In this document: piece after piece, positions 55,013 through 64,000 of the stretch
Layout of the letters: each line of letters begins with the position of its first letter
Numbering within the stretch: position 1 is the first letter of the stretch
The notes under the pieces: model-generated
Databases searched by the model: none
Seen by the model: only the letters and a program-made list of their open reading frames with translations
What the model was told of the DNA's origin: nothing
Made by a program: the position numbers and the translations under genes
NCBI GenBank assembly: GCA_963693285.1
Contig: OY848919.1
Span: 4,593,827-4,657,826 of the forward strand
DNA length: 64,000 nt
Origin: Xestospongia muta
Lineage: Eukaryota; Porifera; Demospongiae; Haplosclerida; Petrosiidae
Reading direction: 5' to 3'

Positions 55013-56587
55013 TTATCTTCTATACTCTACTTCATATTCTTGGTCCATATATCTTTCATAATGTTCCTCAGCTATCCAATGTATGTTGACTTCATTCCCT
55101 CTCACTCGTAACTTGTACCATTTAGCTAGTATTATGAACACTATCAAAATAATAAGAACAGCAATAGTCATAACAACATAATAGTAAAGACTTTGGCAGT
55201 TGATATCTTTTTGACAGTTAAATGGAAATTTAACACTAATGTTGATAACATAGCCAATTCCAAATGCTGCATACCACAGGCCAACCATCAACCCTCTCAT
55301 TTGATGTGGCGACTGAGCTATTGTGAACTCTAAAGATATTGGATAAATGAAAATGAAAGAAATTCCATACAATATTTGGGGAATGATAATAGCTTGATAT
55401 GAAGTCATATTGAAATGGTCATGCCAAGTGTATAAAATAACATAATAAAGTGGAGTAAAAACAGCAAAAACAAGTCCAAGACCAATTCTCTTGAGCATAC
55501 TGGGAATGTATTTGAATAAGCAGGGATAAATTACCCATTGATAAAATAAAATGAGAATTGTGGACACTAAAGAATGTATAGAATTATTTGTTAGGAAACA
55601 AGAAATAAAGTTTAAATCTCTGTGATGACTAGAATATGTATTACTCAGAGAAGAACAAACTGGTAGGCCTATAATGCAAACCAATAATGGTACCAAACGT
55701 AGAAATGTTTTAACATCCTCGACCATCTCCTCTGAAAATGGTCCACCATATTTCTCTTTGCCCAAATCTAGTCGTGAAGGGTAGTCTTCCTCCCAATATG
55801 TGAAGGCACTACGATTTCTGGGATACTTGTTCTTACGAGCATAGTTCAGTACCTTAGTAATCAATTTAAGAGGATTGATAATATGGGGCGTAGTATCTAG
55901 TTTGTGTTTGAAAAGAGAATTAGTCACAATGACTGTAGACACAGCTACACCAGATACTATGTAGGAAACTATGACAAAATGTTTTCCTATTAAACACTCT
56001 CCAATGTTAGAAATGACTGATACTAGTGGTATATTTAATGAGTGCCAATTAATAGTGGCACTGAGTTCATCAGCTGAAGCTCCAACTAATTGATCAATAT
56101 TGAATTGGATAACATTAGAACGAAAACAACAGTATCCAATCACTTGTAAAACGTATGAAAATCCAGATAGTATCAGGAGAAGTACGTTGAAGTCTACGAA
56201 GTACAACTTTACAATGGCTGCCAAGCCAACAATTATCCAAGAAGTAAACGAGAAACACACACCAGTAATGATAATGTTATATCTACCTGTTTTCACATCA
56301 GCAAGTATACCAAAAAAAGGGTAGAAGAAATAAATTAGACAATATAAAATAGCAAAAAGAATTGTATATATGTTGCTTTGACCATGTTCAAGGCGATTAT
56401 CTTTGGAGCTTTTACTTCCAAATTCAGCCAGTAGGTTGACATGAAGAAACATTAAGCCATCCCAAAGAATAACCATCATTACTGACCAAGAATTGACACA
56501 TCTAGGTTTCCTCTTGCAACAAAGTACCTTCATGTTTTTGCAAAGGATAAGACTATTATTATTATGATAAGTTAATGGATTGTACAT
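55013..56587 (-). CDS. SLC15/POT-like transporter, distant group
   Basis: 524 residues from the ATG at 56587, or 506 from the internal ATG at 56533 (MKVLCCKRKPRC), which aligns better with the paralogue at 40437; intronless. TM1 about 33-53, TM2 73-94, GILADVKTGRYNIIITG at 93-109 (canonical ADxxxGRY), TM3-TM4 to about 155, QFNIDQLVGASADELSA at 161-177. The cytosolic loop after TM6 has NRSAFTYWEEDYPSRLDL and GKEKYGGPFSEEMVEDVK; then EFTIAQSPHQMRGLMVGLW, and a tail KLRVRGNEVNIHW ending EYEVEYRR. No ExxER motif in TM1 (SVMMVILWDGLM). It keeps the acidic DEL lost in its paralogue and so is the better guide to this group. Substrate unknown. Confidence 0.86.
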   Translation of the reverse strand: MYNPLTYHNNNSLILCKNMKVLCCKRKPRCVNSWSVMMVILWDGLMFLHVNLLAEFGSKSSKDNRLEHGQSNIYTILFAILYCLIYFFYPFFGILADVKTGRYNIIITGVCFSFTSWIIVGLAAIVKLYFVDFNVLLLILSGFSYVLQVIGYCCFRSNVIQFNIDQLVGASADELSATINWHSLNIPLVSVISNIGECLIGKHFVIVSYIVSGVAVSTVIVTNSLFKHKLDTTPHIINPLKLITKVLNYARKNKYPRNRSAFTYWEEDYPSRLDLGKEKYGGPFSEEMVEDVKTFLRLVPLLVCIIGLPVCSSLSNTYSSHHRDLNFISCFLTNNSIHSLVSTILILFYQWVIYPCLFKYIPSMLKRIGLGLVFAVFTPLYYVILYTWHDHFNMTSYQAIIIPQILYGISFIFIYPISLEFTIAQSPHQMRGLMVGLWYAAFGIGYVINISVKFPFNCQKDINCQSLYYYVVMTIAVLIILIVFIILAKWYKLRVRGNEVNIHWIAEEHYERYMDQEYEVEYRR

Positions 56588-57254
56588 TAGTGTGATTCAT
56601 AACAAACAATGAAAATGAAAGGAAGTAAGTTTTAACATTATTACATGTTAGTGTTATCCATGTATGCACATGATCAGTTAGCATTGTACTGTGTTCAATT
56701 GCAACAGCAGTTTACATAACATAGCTTATATTGTAATATAACGACATACAGATGATTCAAATAATTATTTTAACAAATATATATGACCTGTTTGCAATAA
56801 GGGACCACTTCTTTCAAAACATTTGATTTATGAAAAAGGCCATTGTTGAAACATTTCACAAATCAGGTCACAAATGTTTTAACATAAATGGTTCTTTATT
56901 ATAAATTAGGTCACATATGATTGTGAGAGGTCGAAGTTAGAACCTATTAGAATATTATGCGTTATTTTTATTAATAATTATATGTGATTTTAAAATGTAT
57001 TTTTAGTTACTGTAATTATTCCTTTTTTGATCATTTACAGTTTTGTTCTTTAAGTCTTGAAGTAAGTCACATATTTCCTTCATCATTCTTTTCTTTGTGG
57101 TAGCTGTATACATATTCATTTTGAGTTATTATTTCTGTTAGGCCTTATTTACTTAATTTCCGGTGAAACCTTATATGTATGTATGTATATATATATATAT
57201 ATATAGTGCTGTAAAACCTTTTTAGTTTTAGTTCGTTGTAGTTCGTTATAGTTC
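56588..57254. other. Intergenic with a MITE and AT tract
   Basis: 56784-56914 is a GGGACCACTTCT-family element (TGACCTGTTTGCAATAAGGG ... AAATTAGGTCACAT) with an internal extra CACAAATCAGGTCAC. 57177-57206 is an (AT)n tract. No gene. Confidence 0.55.
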
Positions 57255-57670
57255 ATTATAGTATTGTTAGTTCAATTAGTTCTGTTATCAAAAAAAGTTC
57301 TCTCAAGGGTTGTTTCATCGCGTGCTCGGCTACAACATATAAATAAAGTTGATGCAGAACAACTGAAGAATACAACTAATTTTGGTGAAGTTTCCAATAA
57401 CATAACACAAATATTTCCAATGGATGTTGGTCATTTGATAGATACCGGGGATACTTACAGGTCTAACTATTCCTGTTTACTTGAAATTTTGTTTTCTAAA
57501 CAGATTCTGTGAAACTTTGTGGATGTTTAGAGTCTTCGACTTCTGATCACCAAATGTCATTTAAGACTGCATATCCTTCAGTGGTTATTACAATTAAAAT
57601 GCATAATTTGCTTGATTCACTTGTAACAACTCAATCTAAAGCACAATCATTACAAGGTTTATTATTTTAA
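57255..57670 (+). other. Possible unknown coding fragment
   Basis: Two neighbouring stretches are open on the plus strand: 57264-57512 (LQHINKVDAEQLKNT ... PMDVGHLIDTGDTYR) and about 57506-57655 (SVKLCGCLESSTSDHQMSF). Between them a 43-bp segment looks intron-like (AG|GTCTAAC ... TTTTCTAAACAG|AT), but splicing it does not keep the frame of both. I recognise no domain. It could be a decayed gene or chance. Confidence 0.2.
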
Positions 57671-58620
57671 GGTTTATATTTTAGATCATTGCTATGCATT
57701 CTCATTGTCAGATTTGAAACCAAAAACAACGTATTCATGAAACTGAGCTAACAATGTCAACATATAAAGTATACCGCAAAAGATTAATTGAAAATATTCT
57801 AATTTCATTAGAGTTCTTTCATTTTTAAAGATCTTGATCAAAAATTTAGTTCACAACTCATACATATAATTAATTAGATTACATGAGAGAAATTGGGGTA
57901 CATCAAACACTATGTAAAATACAATAAATATATCCACATGAACTCATATTATGTTACAAAGAAACTAGACTTGACCTACATAGCTTATACTCTATGCATT
58001 ATCTATGACAGAGAATACACATACAACATTGTTATTATCCATGCAGAGATGGAGGACTTGGACTCCATATATATATATAAAGTAAATTGTGGGGAGGAGT
58101 TGATGAGATTTGCTGCAGTATCAAGTATATACATATCCACTATAAGATACTGCATGCAGTGTATACGCACGCCACAGCTGTCATAACTTTAAGTATTTTT
58201 ATAAGCTATCATAACTATAGTGTGTGCCCTATTGTAGGTATAATGTTGTATGCAGGTCTTGCCTTACAAAAATGAAGTGAATACAGCAGCTATATCTGTT
58301 TTTACAGTAGCTTTGATAAGACTATACACCTGTGTAAGCTAAAATGGTATCACTTACATAGAAGCTATGATAATATTGTACTAGTGAACAATTTTATCAA
58401 AAGAAACCGAGTACAAATTTCCTGTAAGAATCGCAAGTAAATCATGTTGCTAACTACAGTGGATAAAATAATGATTTAATTACAAAATTCTTTCCTAAGA
58501 ATTGCTTGTAAAAAATAATTGAAAACCTACACACGAAAGAAAGATATTAAATGGATATTGTACTAATTACTTAACACTTAATAAGTTAGTTAACATATAC
58601 ATGGCATAATATTTTAATGG
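57671..58620. other. Intergenic, nothing recognised
   Basis: Short open frames at 57893-58275 have no recognisable protein features. No repeats matched elsewhere in the window. Confidence 0.45.
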
Positions 58621-60288
58621 TTAGTTTACAGCCATGGACTCAATGCTATAATATAGTTCATCTTTATGTCTATGTAGCTGTTCCTCTTCTTCAAGTTGCC
58701 TCTCAATATATTGTGTTATGATAACTCTGTCATTAACATCAGATAGTTCATTACGTTGTCTATACTTGTATTTATATGCAGCAATAGTGTAAATAATGAC
58801 TGAGATCAATGCAAGGAATGTGATGGCAGCATAATATTTGTATAGATGGTGGTTGACAATGTAAGATGATATTAGTATATTTGAAAAAACAAAAAAATAG
58901 TTCTGCATCAACCATAGTCCTATTATTAATCCTTGCATTGTCCGAGGTGCTTGAGCTAAGAAAAACTCTAAAATTGCAGTGAAGAGAAGCATTATACTTA
59001 AACCTTCAATGAACTGTGATACAATCAAGAGATGATGTGTTGTAGTAGATAGTTCTGTTTGATTATTTGATTGCATAAAATCAGTTGAAACGTTAATAGT
59101 CAGTACAACTAATTGTACCAACACAAGTACTAGTCCAATCCATATACGTTTCAACATACTAGGAATATACCGAGAGAAATAGGGAACAATCACTAACTGA
59201 TGTATAGGAATAACTATAACCACTACACCATATGGTATGATTGCTGGATTATTGAGAAATCTATTTTCAATGAGGGATTTGCTATTAAACATATAAAAAG
59301 GTAGCTGTATATTAGATTCCTGAAATGGAAAAGCAAAGGTCCCAATAAGGATTAAAAGTATGTACCAAAATGTTTTAACATCCTCCACTTGCCCAGTTGT
59401 AAATGGTCCTCCATACCTTTCTTTACCAAGGTCTAGTCTGGAGGGAGGAGGCTCTCCATAAGTAAAGGCACTACGTCTCACTGGTTGCTTGTGTTTCCAG
59501 ACGTACTTCATCACTCTCCAGATTAGTTTGATAGGATTGTTGTGTTGAGCTGGTTCAATAACGAGGTAATGTTTAAAACAATAAAGAAAAAAGATACCAA
59601 CTAAAGCAGAAACTAAACCTGTAACTAATACCAGTGTGTTTGTAACTTTCTGTTTTAATATACTAGATGAAATATAAACAGGAACAACTGAATTGGGTAA
59701 TGCATAAACCCAACATAACCAGTGAATAAAGCTACTCAACTCCTCAGAGGGTGCAAATTGAAGTTGATCAGCACCAAACTGAATTATGTTAGCTTGAAAT
59801 AGGCAAAGACTAGGAAAAGAAAGTATACTTGCTACAACCAATGTTACAATTAATAGCGTGAATTGAATGCCAAAACTAAAACTTTTGTCCTTTAAAAAAA
59901 ATTTTTCTATTGCTAAGACACCATAACTCACAAGGACAACAATAAAACTAACACAAAAAACTACAAATCCAATTGAGATTACTTTATATCTCATCCATTT
60001 CTCACCAAGTAATCCAAGAAGTGGATATGAGAGACATACAACAGCAAAGATACCAAACACAGGGGCAATCCGCTGAAAGGATAAACGTTGTGTATCATTA
60101 AGCAGTATGAGTAATATTGGAATTCTCACTACAATCGCTGTTAAGATATTATTAAGAAAGCACAATATTAGAGTCAAAACAGCACCTTTAGAATGGACAC
60201 AGGATGGTCTATACTTTTTACAACAACTTGACCGTCTTTGTTTATTACAACTGCGATTGGAAATCAGCGAAGTGTGTTCATCAGCCAT
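58621..60288 (-). CDS. SLC15/POT-like transporter, diverged intact member
   Basis: 555 residues from ATG at 60288 (MADEHTSLISNRS). The open frame continues to 60315 without an ATG, and this start aligns with the MADEL start at 29571. Intronless. E4-HTS-L8-I9 fits [DE]xxxL[LI]. A basic Cys-rich SSCCKKYRPSC precedes TM1 (about 35-62); TM2 73-92, GEKWMRYK at 95-102, TM3 103-125, TM4 140-165. QFGADQLQF with APSEELSSF lies at 170-187, then TM5-TM6. The loop has QPVRRSAFTYGEPPPSR and KERYGGPFTTGQVEDVKTF; TM7 has PFQESN. EFFLAQAPRTMQGLIIGLW follows, with YKYRQRNELSDVNDR and a tail ending YSIESMAVN. It combines a MADE-type N-terminus with a body like the 31053/35455 genes. No ExxER motif. Last transporter of the cluster; the next gene to the right is unrelated. 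Confidence 0.87.
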   Translation of the reverse strand: MADEHTSLISNRSCNKQRRSSCCKKYRPSCVHSKGAVLTLILCFLNNILTAIVVRIPILLILLNDTQRLSFQRIAPVFGIFAVVCLSYPLLGLLGEKWMRYKVISIGFVVFCVSFIVVLVSYGVLAIEKFFLKDKSFSFGIQFTLLIVTLVVASILSFPSLCLFQANIIQFGADQLQFAPSEELSSFIHWLCWVYALPNSVVPVYISSSILKQKVTNTLVLVTGLVSALVGIFFLYCFKHYLVIEPAQHNNPIKLIWRVMKYVWKHKQPVRRSAFTYGEPPPSRLDLGKERYGGPFTTGQVEDVKTFWYILLILIGTFAFPFQESNIQLPFYMFNSKSLIENRFLNNPAIIPYGVVVIVIPIHQLVIVPYFSRYIPSMLKRIWIGLVLVLVQLVVLTINVSTDFMQSNNQTELSTTTHHLLIVSQFIEGLSIMLLFTAILEFFLAQAPRTMQGLIIGLWLMQNYFFVFSNILISSYIVNHHLYKYYAAITFLALISVIIYTIAAYKYKYRQRNELSDVNDRVIITQYIERQLEEEEQLHRHKDELYYSIESMAVN

Positions 60289-60822
60289 TATGAGGGGTGT
60301 TCCGACTTGATTCACTAGTCTTGAGACTTGATCAACCAGGATGTCATACGTTCATCACGTGATCATCCACCGAGCCCTTGTCATAAAACTGACGTCATCA
60401 GAGACTGCAACATTGGGAAATGCTCGAATCATATTACAAAATCTAATTGCTTTCGTAATTAAGGTGTGTCCTTTGTAGGGAACTAAGTGAAGGGAAAATA
60501 TTAAAACACTTCAAAAAATACCTTTGTACACATACAGTTACCATGAGTAGTTGTTAATATACAATAGCAGTATATATATAAAATACATTTTTTAACATCT
60601 TCTAACAGTGGTCACTGTTCACAATTCAAGTCACAAATGCTTTGACAGAAGTACATATCTGTTATTGCAAATTAGGTCACAAATTTAGAAAGATATAAAT
60701 TTGTAAAGTTTGAGATAAAAAGAGAAAATACAATATATAAATACTTGAGGTTATTAATAGGCTGGGAAAAATATACATGCAACCTAGAGTGCAGATGAAC
60801 ACCATCATGTACTTAATTTGTG

Positions 60823-60895
<73 letters not shown>

Positions 60896-61642
60896 TTATG
60901 TATGTATGCATGCATACATATATGTATGTATGAATGTAGCAATCCGAAAGTAATTGCAAACACCATACTCTTTCATTCTTAACATACTATTAAAGTGATT
61001 CCTAGTTTACTATTAGATCAATTGTTTAGTTTAGTCAATTTGATAATATGCTAGAAATGACAGACATATGTTTACTTTACATGCAATCTGAAAAATTGTG
61101 AAGTATTATTTTAAGATTGTATTTATAGCTAACAGTCCTTTGTAGATCTTGGAAGAGAAAAATTTAAAGTATTTCATATTATACCATCCCATTGTACTGA
61201 TACACATTTGTAGCTACTTACGTAGGGATTTTTGTACAGACTTGTGTATTCATCCTTCCTTCCTTTTTGGCATTGCCATTCCTAAATTGTTTTTAATTTT
61301 TTTAATTTTTTTTCATTATTTGTTTTCATTATTTTTAAGACAATGAATATTAAATATTAAGTGGACATCTAGATATATATGTTTCATGTACTATGATCTA
61401 GAAATTATTTATGATATCACTCTCTATTCATCTCAAAGCATATATCATTGATTAGTATTTCTACCATCACCTATACTTATGATAATTACTATAAGCAATG
61501 GTACAAATACTTTCATTATAAATTAATTAACACAAAATAACTCATTAATTAAATAATCAACAAATATGTACAATACTATATAGCATTTTTAACTAAGCTA
61601 AGTAAAACAGCCATAAGTCTGACATACAATTTACCATTCATT
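60289..61642. other. Intergenic with MITE remnant and (GT)n
   Basis: 60604-60680 is a degraded GGGACCACTTCT-family end (TTTGACAGAAGT, AAATTAGGTCAC) and 60812-60892 is a (GT)n microsatellite. Nothing else recognised. Confidence 0.55.
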
Positions 61643-63954
61643 CTACATATCAAACTCAGTAACCATGACAGAAGGTAGTGTAGAATTACTGAAAAATCTT
61701 TGCTCTTGATCAAAGTCAGTTGGAGAAAAGGCAAAATCACTAGATAATCTGTTCTTACAAGGTCTTTCAAGCTCATCCCCAAGGTATATTCTGTTCATTG
61801 GTAAAAATGGTCTTCTTTCACTGGTATTCCATCCTGTGCACTGTGTAGATGAATGATAATCAGCCAAAGTTTCAAAGTTAGAAATGTGTTGTCTATGATA
61901 TCTGTCTGTTCTGCCTATTTTTATTGCTTTCTGCTGTCTTGATTTCTACATCAATGTACAATCTACAATAATAAGCTATTATCATAGTTTATACCTTTGA
62001 TAGTTTTGGACAACACATTTGAAACAAGGCATTTTTAATCTATAAAAGTAATTCAATATGTAAATCACAAGATATATGTTGCATACCTTCTCATTTCTTA
62101 TCACATTGAATACGAAAATGAAACATCCCTAAATTAAATATTTATAAGACTTCCAAATCATTCATTATATTACTTGTAAAGTTGAAAAGATAGTGAACAG
62201 CCAAGCGAACACTGTAGCATGACGATTGATTACAAACAGACCGAGTGGCCAGGTTATTCCCAATAAAGGAATCAATATTAGTGACCCAAAGATAGTTTTC
62301 CTACCGAAGAAAGTAAAAATAATATTATTGACTCAATAATGTTTCAACACCTGATAATATCTCCTTTTTTCTTGTCTTCAATTCGACTGTATTTTTGTCG
62401 TTTTTTATAATAACGTACCATTGCTTGAATAGCTAACATCAGCAGTACAATATTGATCTATGCACAGTTTGTAGTAATACACCTTAATGTAACTCATTGT
62501 AATATCCATCCATCTTCTAACTGTTACATAGTCCAGTTTTTCATCTGTTTGTTTCACTCCTGGTACATGTCTATTTATTTTTATTTATTTACTTACCAAT
62601 ATAATCAATAATGCTGGTCCTAAGAAAGCCCATATAGCAGCCCGCTCACTAAAATCAATCCAACAACTACATGGTAGACAATATTATATAATAATAATTA
62701 ATACTTTATACTAACTTACTATTTTCCAAGCACACCATAACTTTCATATAGTATACTCACTGATACACCCACAGGAATAATTGGTAGGCCTATACACAAT
62801 AAATAATACAATTACTATCATATCAAAATGTTTATTACCCCATCCAATGAGCAGGTAAAGATACCATCTTTTAGAAAGTGAAGAGAATACTATAACTAGT
62901 TGTAAAAACAACATGATGCCTTCACATAACATCCAACAGAAAGCAGCTAAAAAGAAGTAATGGAGAAGAGCTGCTATGAATCCACAACCAATCTGAAAAG
63001 TAACACATGAACATGAATAAAGGACATATTTTTATGTACCTTTGAACTAGTTAGATCAATAACTTTATCATCAATACCAAATATAAAAATGACATAACCA
63101 CCAAGCAGAGCTATGCTCAAATTAAAATGTAGTAAGTACTGAACATTTTGAATGAGTTCTTTTCTATCAAATGTAGATAAATACAATAAACCATACAAAT
63201 TGATAAGCTGTCATTTACTTGAGAGTTAATAAAACTATGATAGTTAAGATACAACCAACACTAGAAACAGTGAGACCAACATATGTCACTACCTCTAGAG
63301 CAATGTACTCATCTTTAGGAATCTATAAAGTGAATTAAAGGTACAGAAATACCATATACTTGCTCATATGATATAAAGCTATGTCTACCTCCACTCCATG
63401 TAAATCCACTAATACAACAAAGGGAGTGATGTGACTGCTGTTACATACTAGGTTATATTGAATCCCTTCCTTTGTTGTTTCATATTTGACAGACACTACC
63501 TCAATACCATCTGTAGACCAGGTACCATTACCACTGGCCCTATTAAAATATAGTACATTTTTAATGGCAAAAATAGCTAGAGGGAAAACTTGCATTGGGA
63601 AGTCCAAAAATGCACATCGTGGATTTGATGCATTTTGAAGCTAAATGATAATCAAAAACACATTTTGACTAAACACTACTACAAATATATTCAAGTAGCT
63701 AGCTATATAGCTAGCAAAATTATGTGTTACATACCGGTATAGTGGTGAAATTTAAAACTACAGGAATTTGGCTAGAAGTGTTACTAGAGATAACTTGAGT
63801 TGTAACGATTTGTGTTGCTGGAACATTCTCAGTAAAACTATATAAAATGAACAAAGCCAATTAGAAAAGAGTAATAATTCTGACTTTCTTAAACTTGCTG
63901 GGAGAACTTCAGCAATGTTGTTAATTAATGCATTTATTACAGCAACTTTGGTGT
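61643..63954 (-). CDS. Adhesion-type GPCR (GAIN/GPS + 7TM), 5' end outside window
   Basis: Thirteen exons on the minus strand, by splice sites and frame: 63885-63954, 63735-63837, 63594-63640, 63389-63539, 63219-63322, 63040-63163, 62839-62993, 62720-62789, 62597-62666, 62351-62457, 62174-62300, 62087-62128, 61643-61945. The first four give the end of the GAIN domain and the GPS: NPRCAFLDF, GTWSTDGIEV, NLVCNSSHITPFVVLVD, with presumed cleavage at HI/T. Then TM1 (EVVTYVGLTVSSVGCILTI), TM2 (LHFNLSIALLGGYVIF), TM3 (GCGFIAALLHYFFLAA, then CWMLCEGIMLFLQLV), TM4, ECL2 Cys in CWIDFSERAAIWAF, TM6 (LLGITWPLGLF), TM7 and a 101-residue tail ending VTEFDM. Two oddities: exon 62839-62993 has one base too many (four A, plus, 62940-62943), shifting the frame inside TM3, and the intron at 63540-63593 appears to be GC-AG. 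Frame joins at all other junctions. Plasma-membrane receptor; ligand unknown. Confidence 0.85.
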
Positions 63955-64000
63955 CTTATAAATGAAATTGATAAAAATACAAGTGTTAGGAATATTATAT

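Noticed and set aside
1..64000. CRISPR arrays, tRNA and rRNA genes
   Set aside because: No spaced direct repeats of CRISPR type, no cloverleaf-like gene and no rRNA-like sequence noticed; tandem repeats present are microsatellites or the 58-bp unit. The tRNA-like match at the copia primer site is only a primer-binding site.

Overview
The window is AT-rich eukaryotic DNA from an animal. It carries an adhesion-type GPCR gene with very short introns (47-57 bp where measured), a Ty1/copia element, several families of small inverted-repeat elements and long microsatellites. Together with a local expansion of SLC15/POT-like transporters this suggests a compact-genome invertebrate, most likely a demosponge. 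The taxon is an inference; nothing in the window names it.

The dominant structure, 2.4-60.3 kb, is a one-strand (minus) cluster of intronless genes for 12-TM transporters of the SLC15/POT (PTR2) type. Eight reading frames are intact: 6466-8169, 12171-13880, 21085-22788, 31053-32696, 35455-37065, 40437-41936, 55013-56587 and 58621-60288. A ninth (52903 down to 46472) is split by a copia insertion. More than a dozen further copies are pseudogenes or fragments. They fall into groups: a recent MAES group (start MAES, acidic tail), a MADEL group in which every copy is broken, a more diverged trio (31053, 35455, 58621) and a distant pair (40437, 55013). All share a long cytosolic loop after TM6 with RYGGPF-type motifs, and all but the distant pair share a nearly invariant C-terminal tail. 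Intergenic DNA is duplicated along with the genes. I label the recurrent blocks A (e.g. 993-2002 and 8834-9862), B (16773-17390, 30361-31050, 34300-34825), C (10130-10676, 18420-18735, 23400-23860) and D (11503-12170, 20411-21084).

Mobile DNA: a hAT transposase relic at the left edge (1-663); a full-length copia element (47708-52427) with apparently identical 321-bp LTRs, a 5-bp target duplication and an open gag-pol, sitting inside an otherwise open transporter gene; and three families of short inverted-repeat elements. These are a foldback family ending CACTGTAAAA, a GGGACCACTTCT family and a TTCTTGGTGTAACTTGAC family. The last has a filled site at 29.94 kb and an empty paralogous site at 16.34 kb.

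The right edge (61643-63954, minus) holds the 3' part of an adhesion GPCR: the end of the GAIN domain, a GPS, seven TM segments and the tail, in 13 exons. One exon carries an apparent 1-bp frameshift.

Function: the transporters probably move small peptides or similar solutes. Several N-termini carry an acidic dileucine-like signal as in the lysosomal SLC15A3/A4, and all lack the ExxER proton-coupling motif of classical POTs. Coordinates of degenerate fragments and repeat blocks are by-eye estimates.
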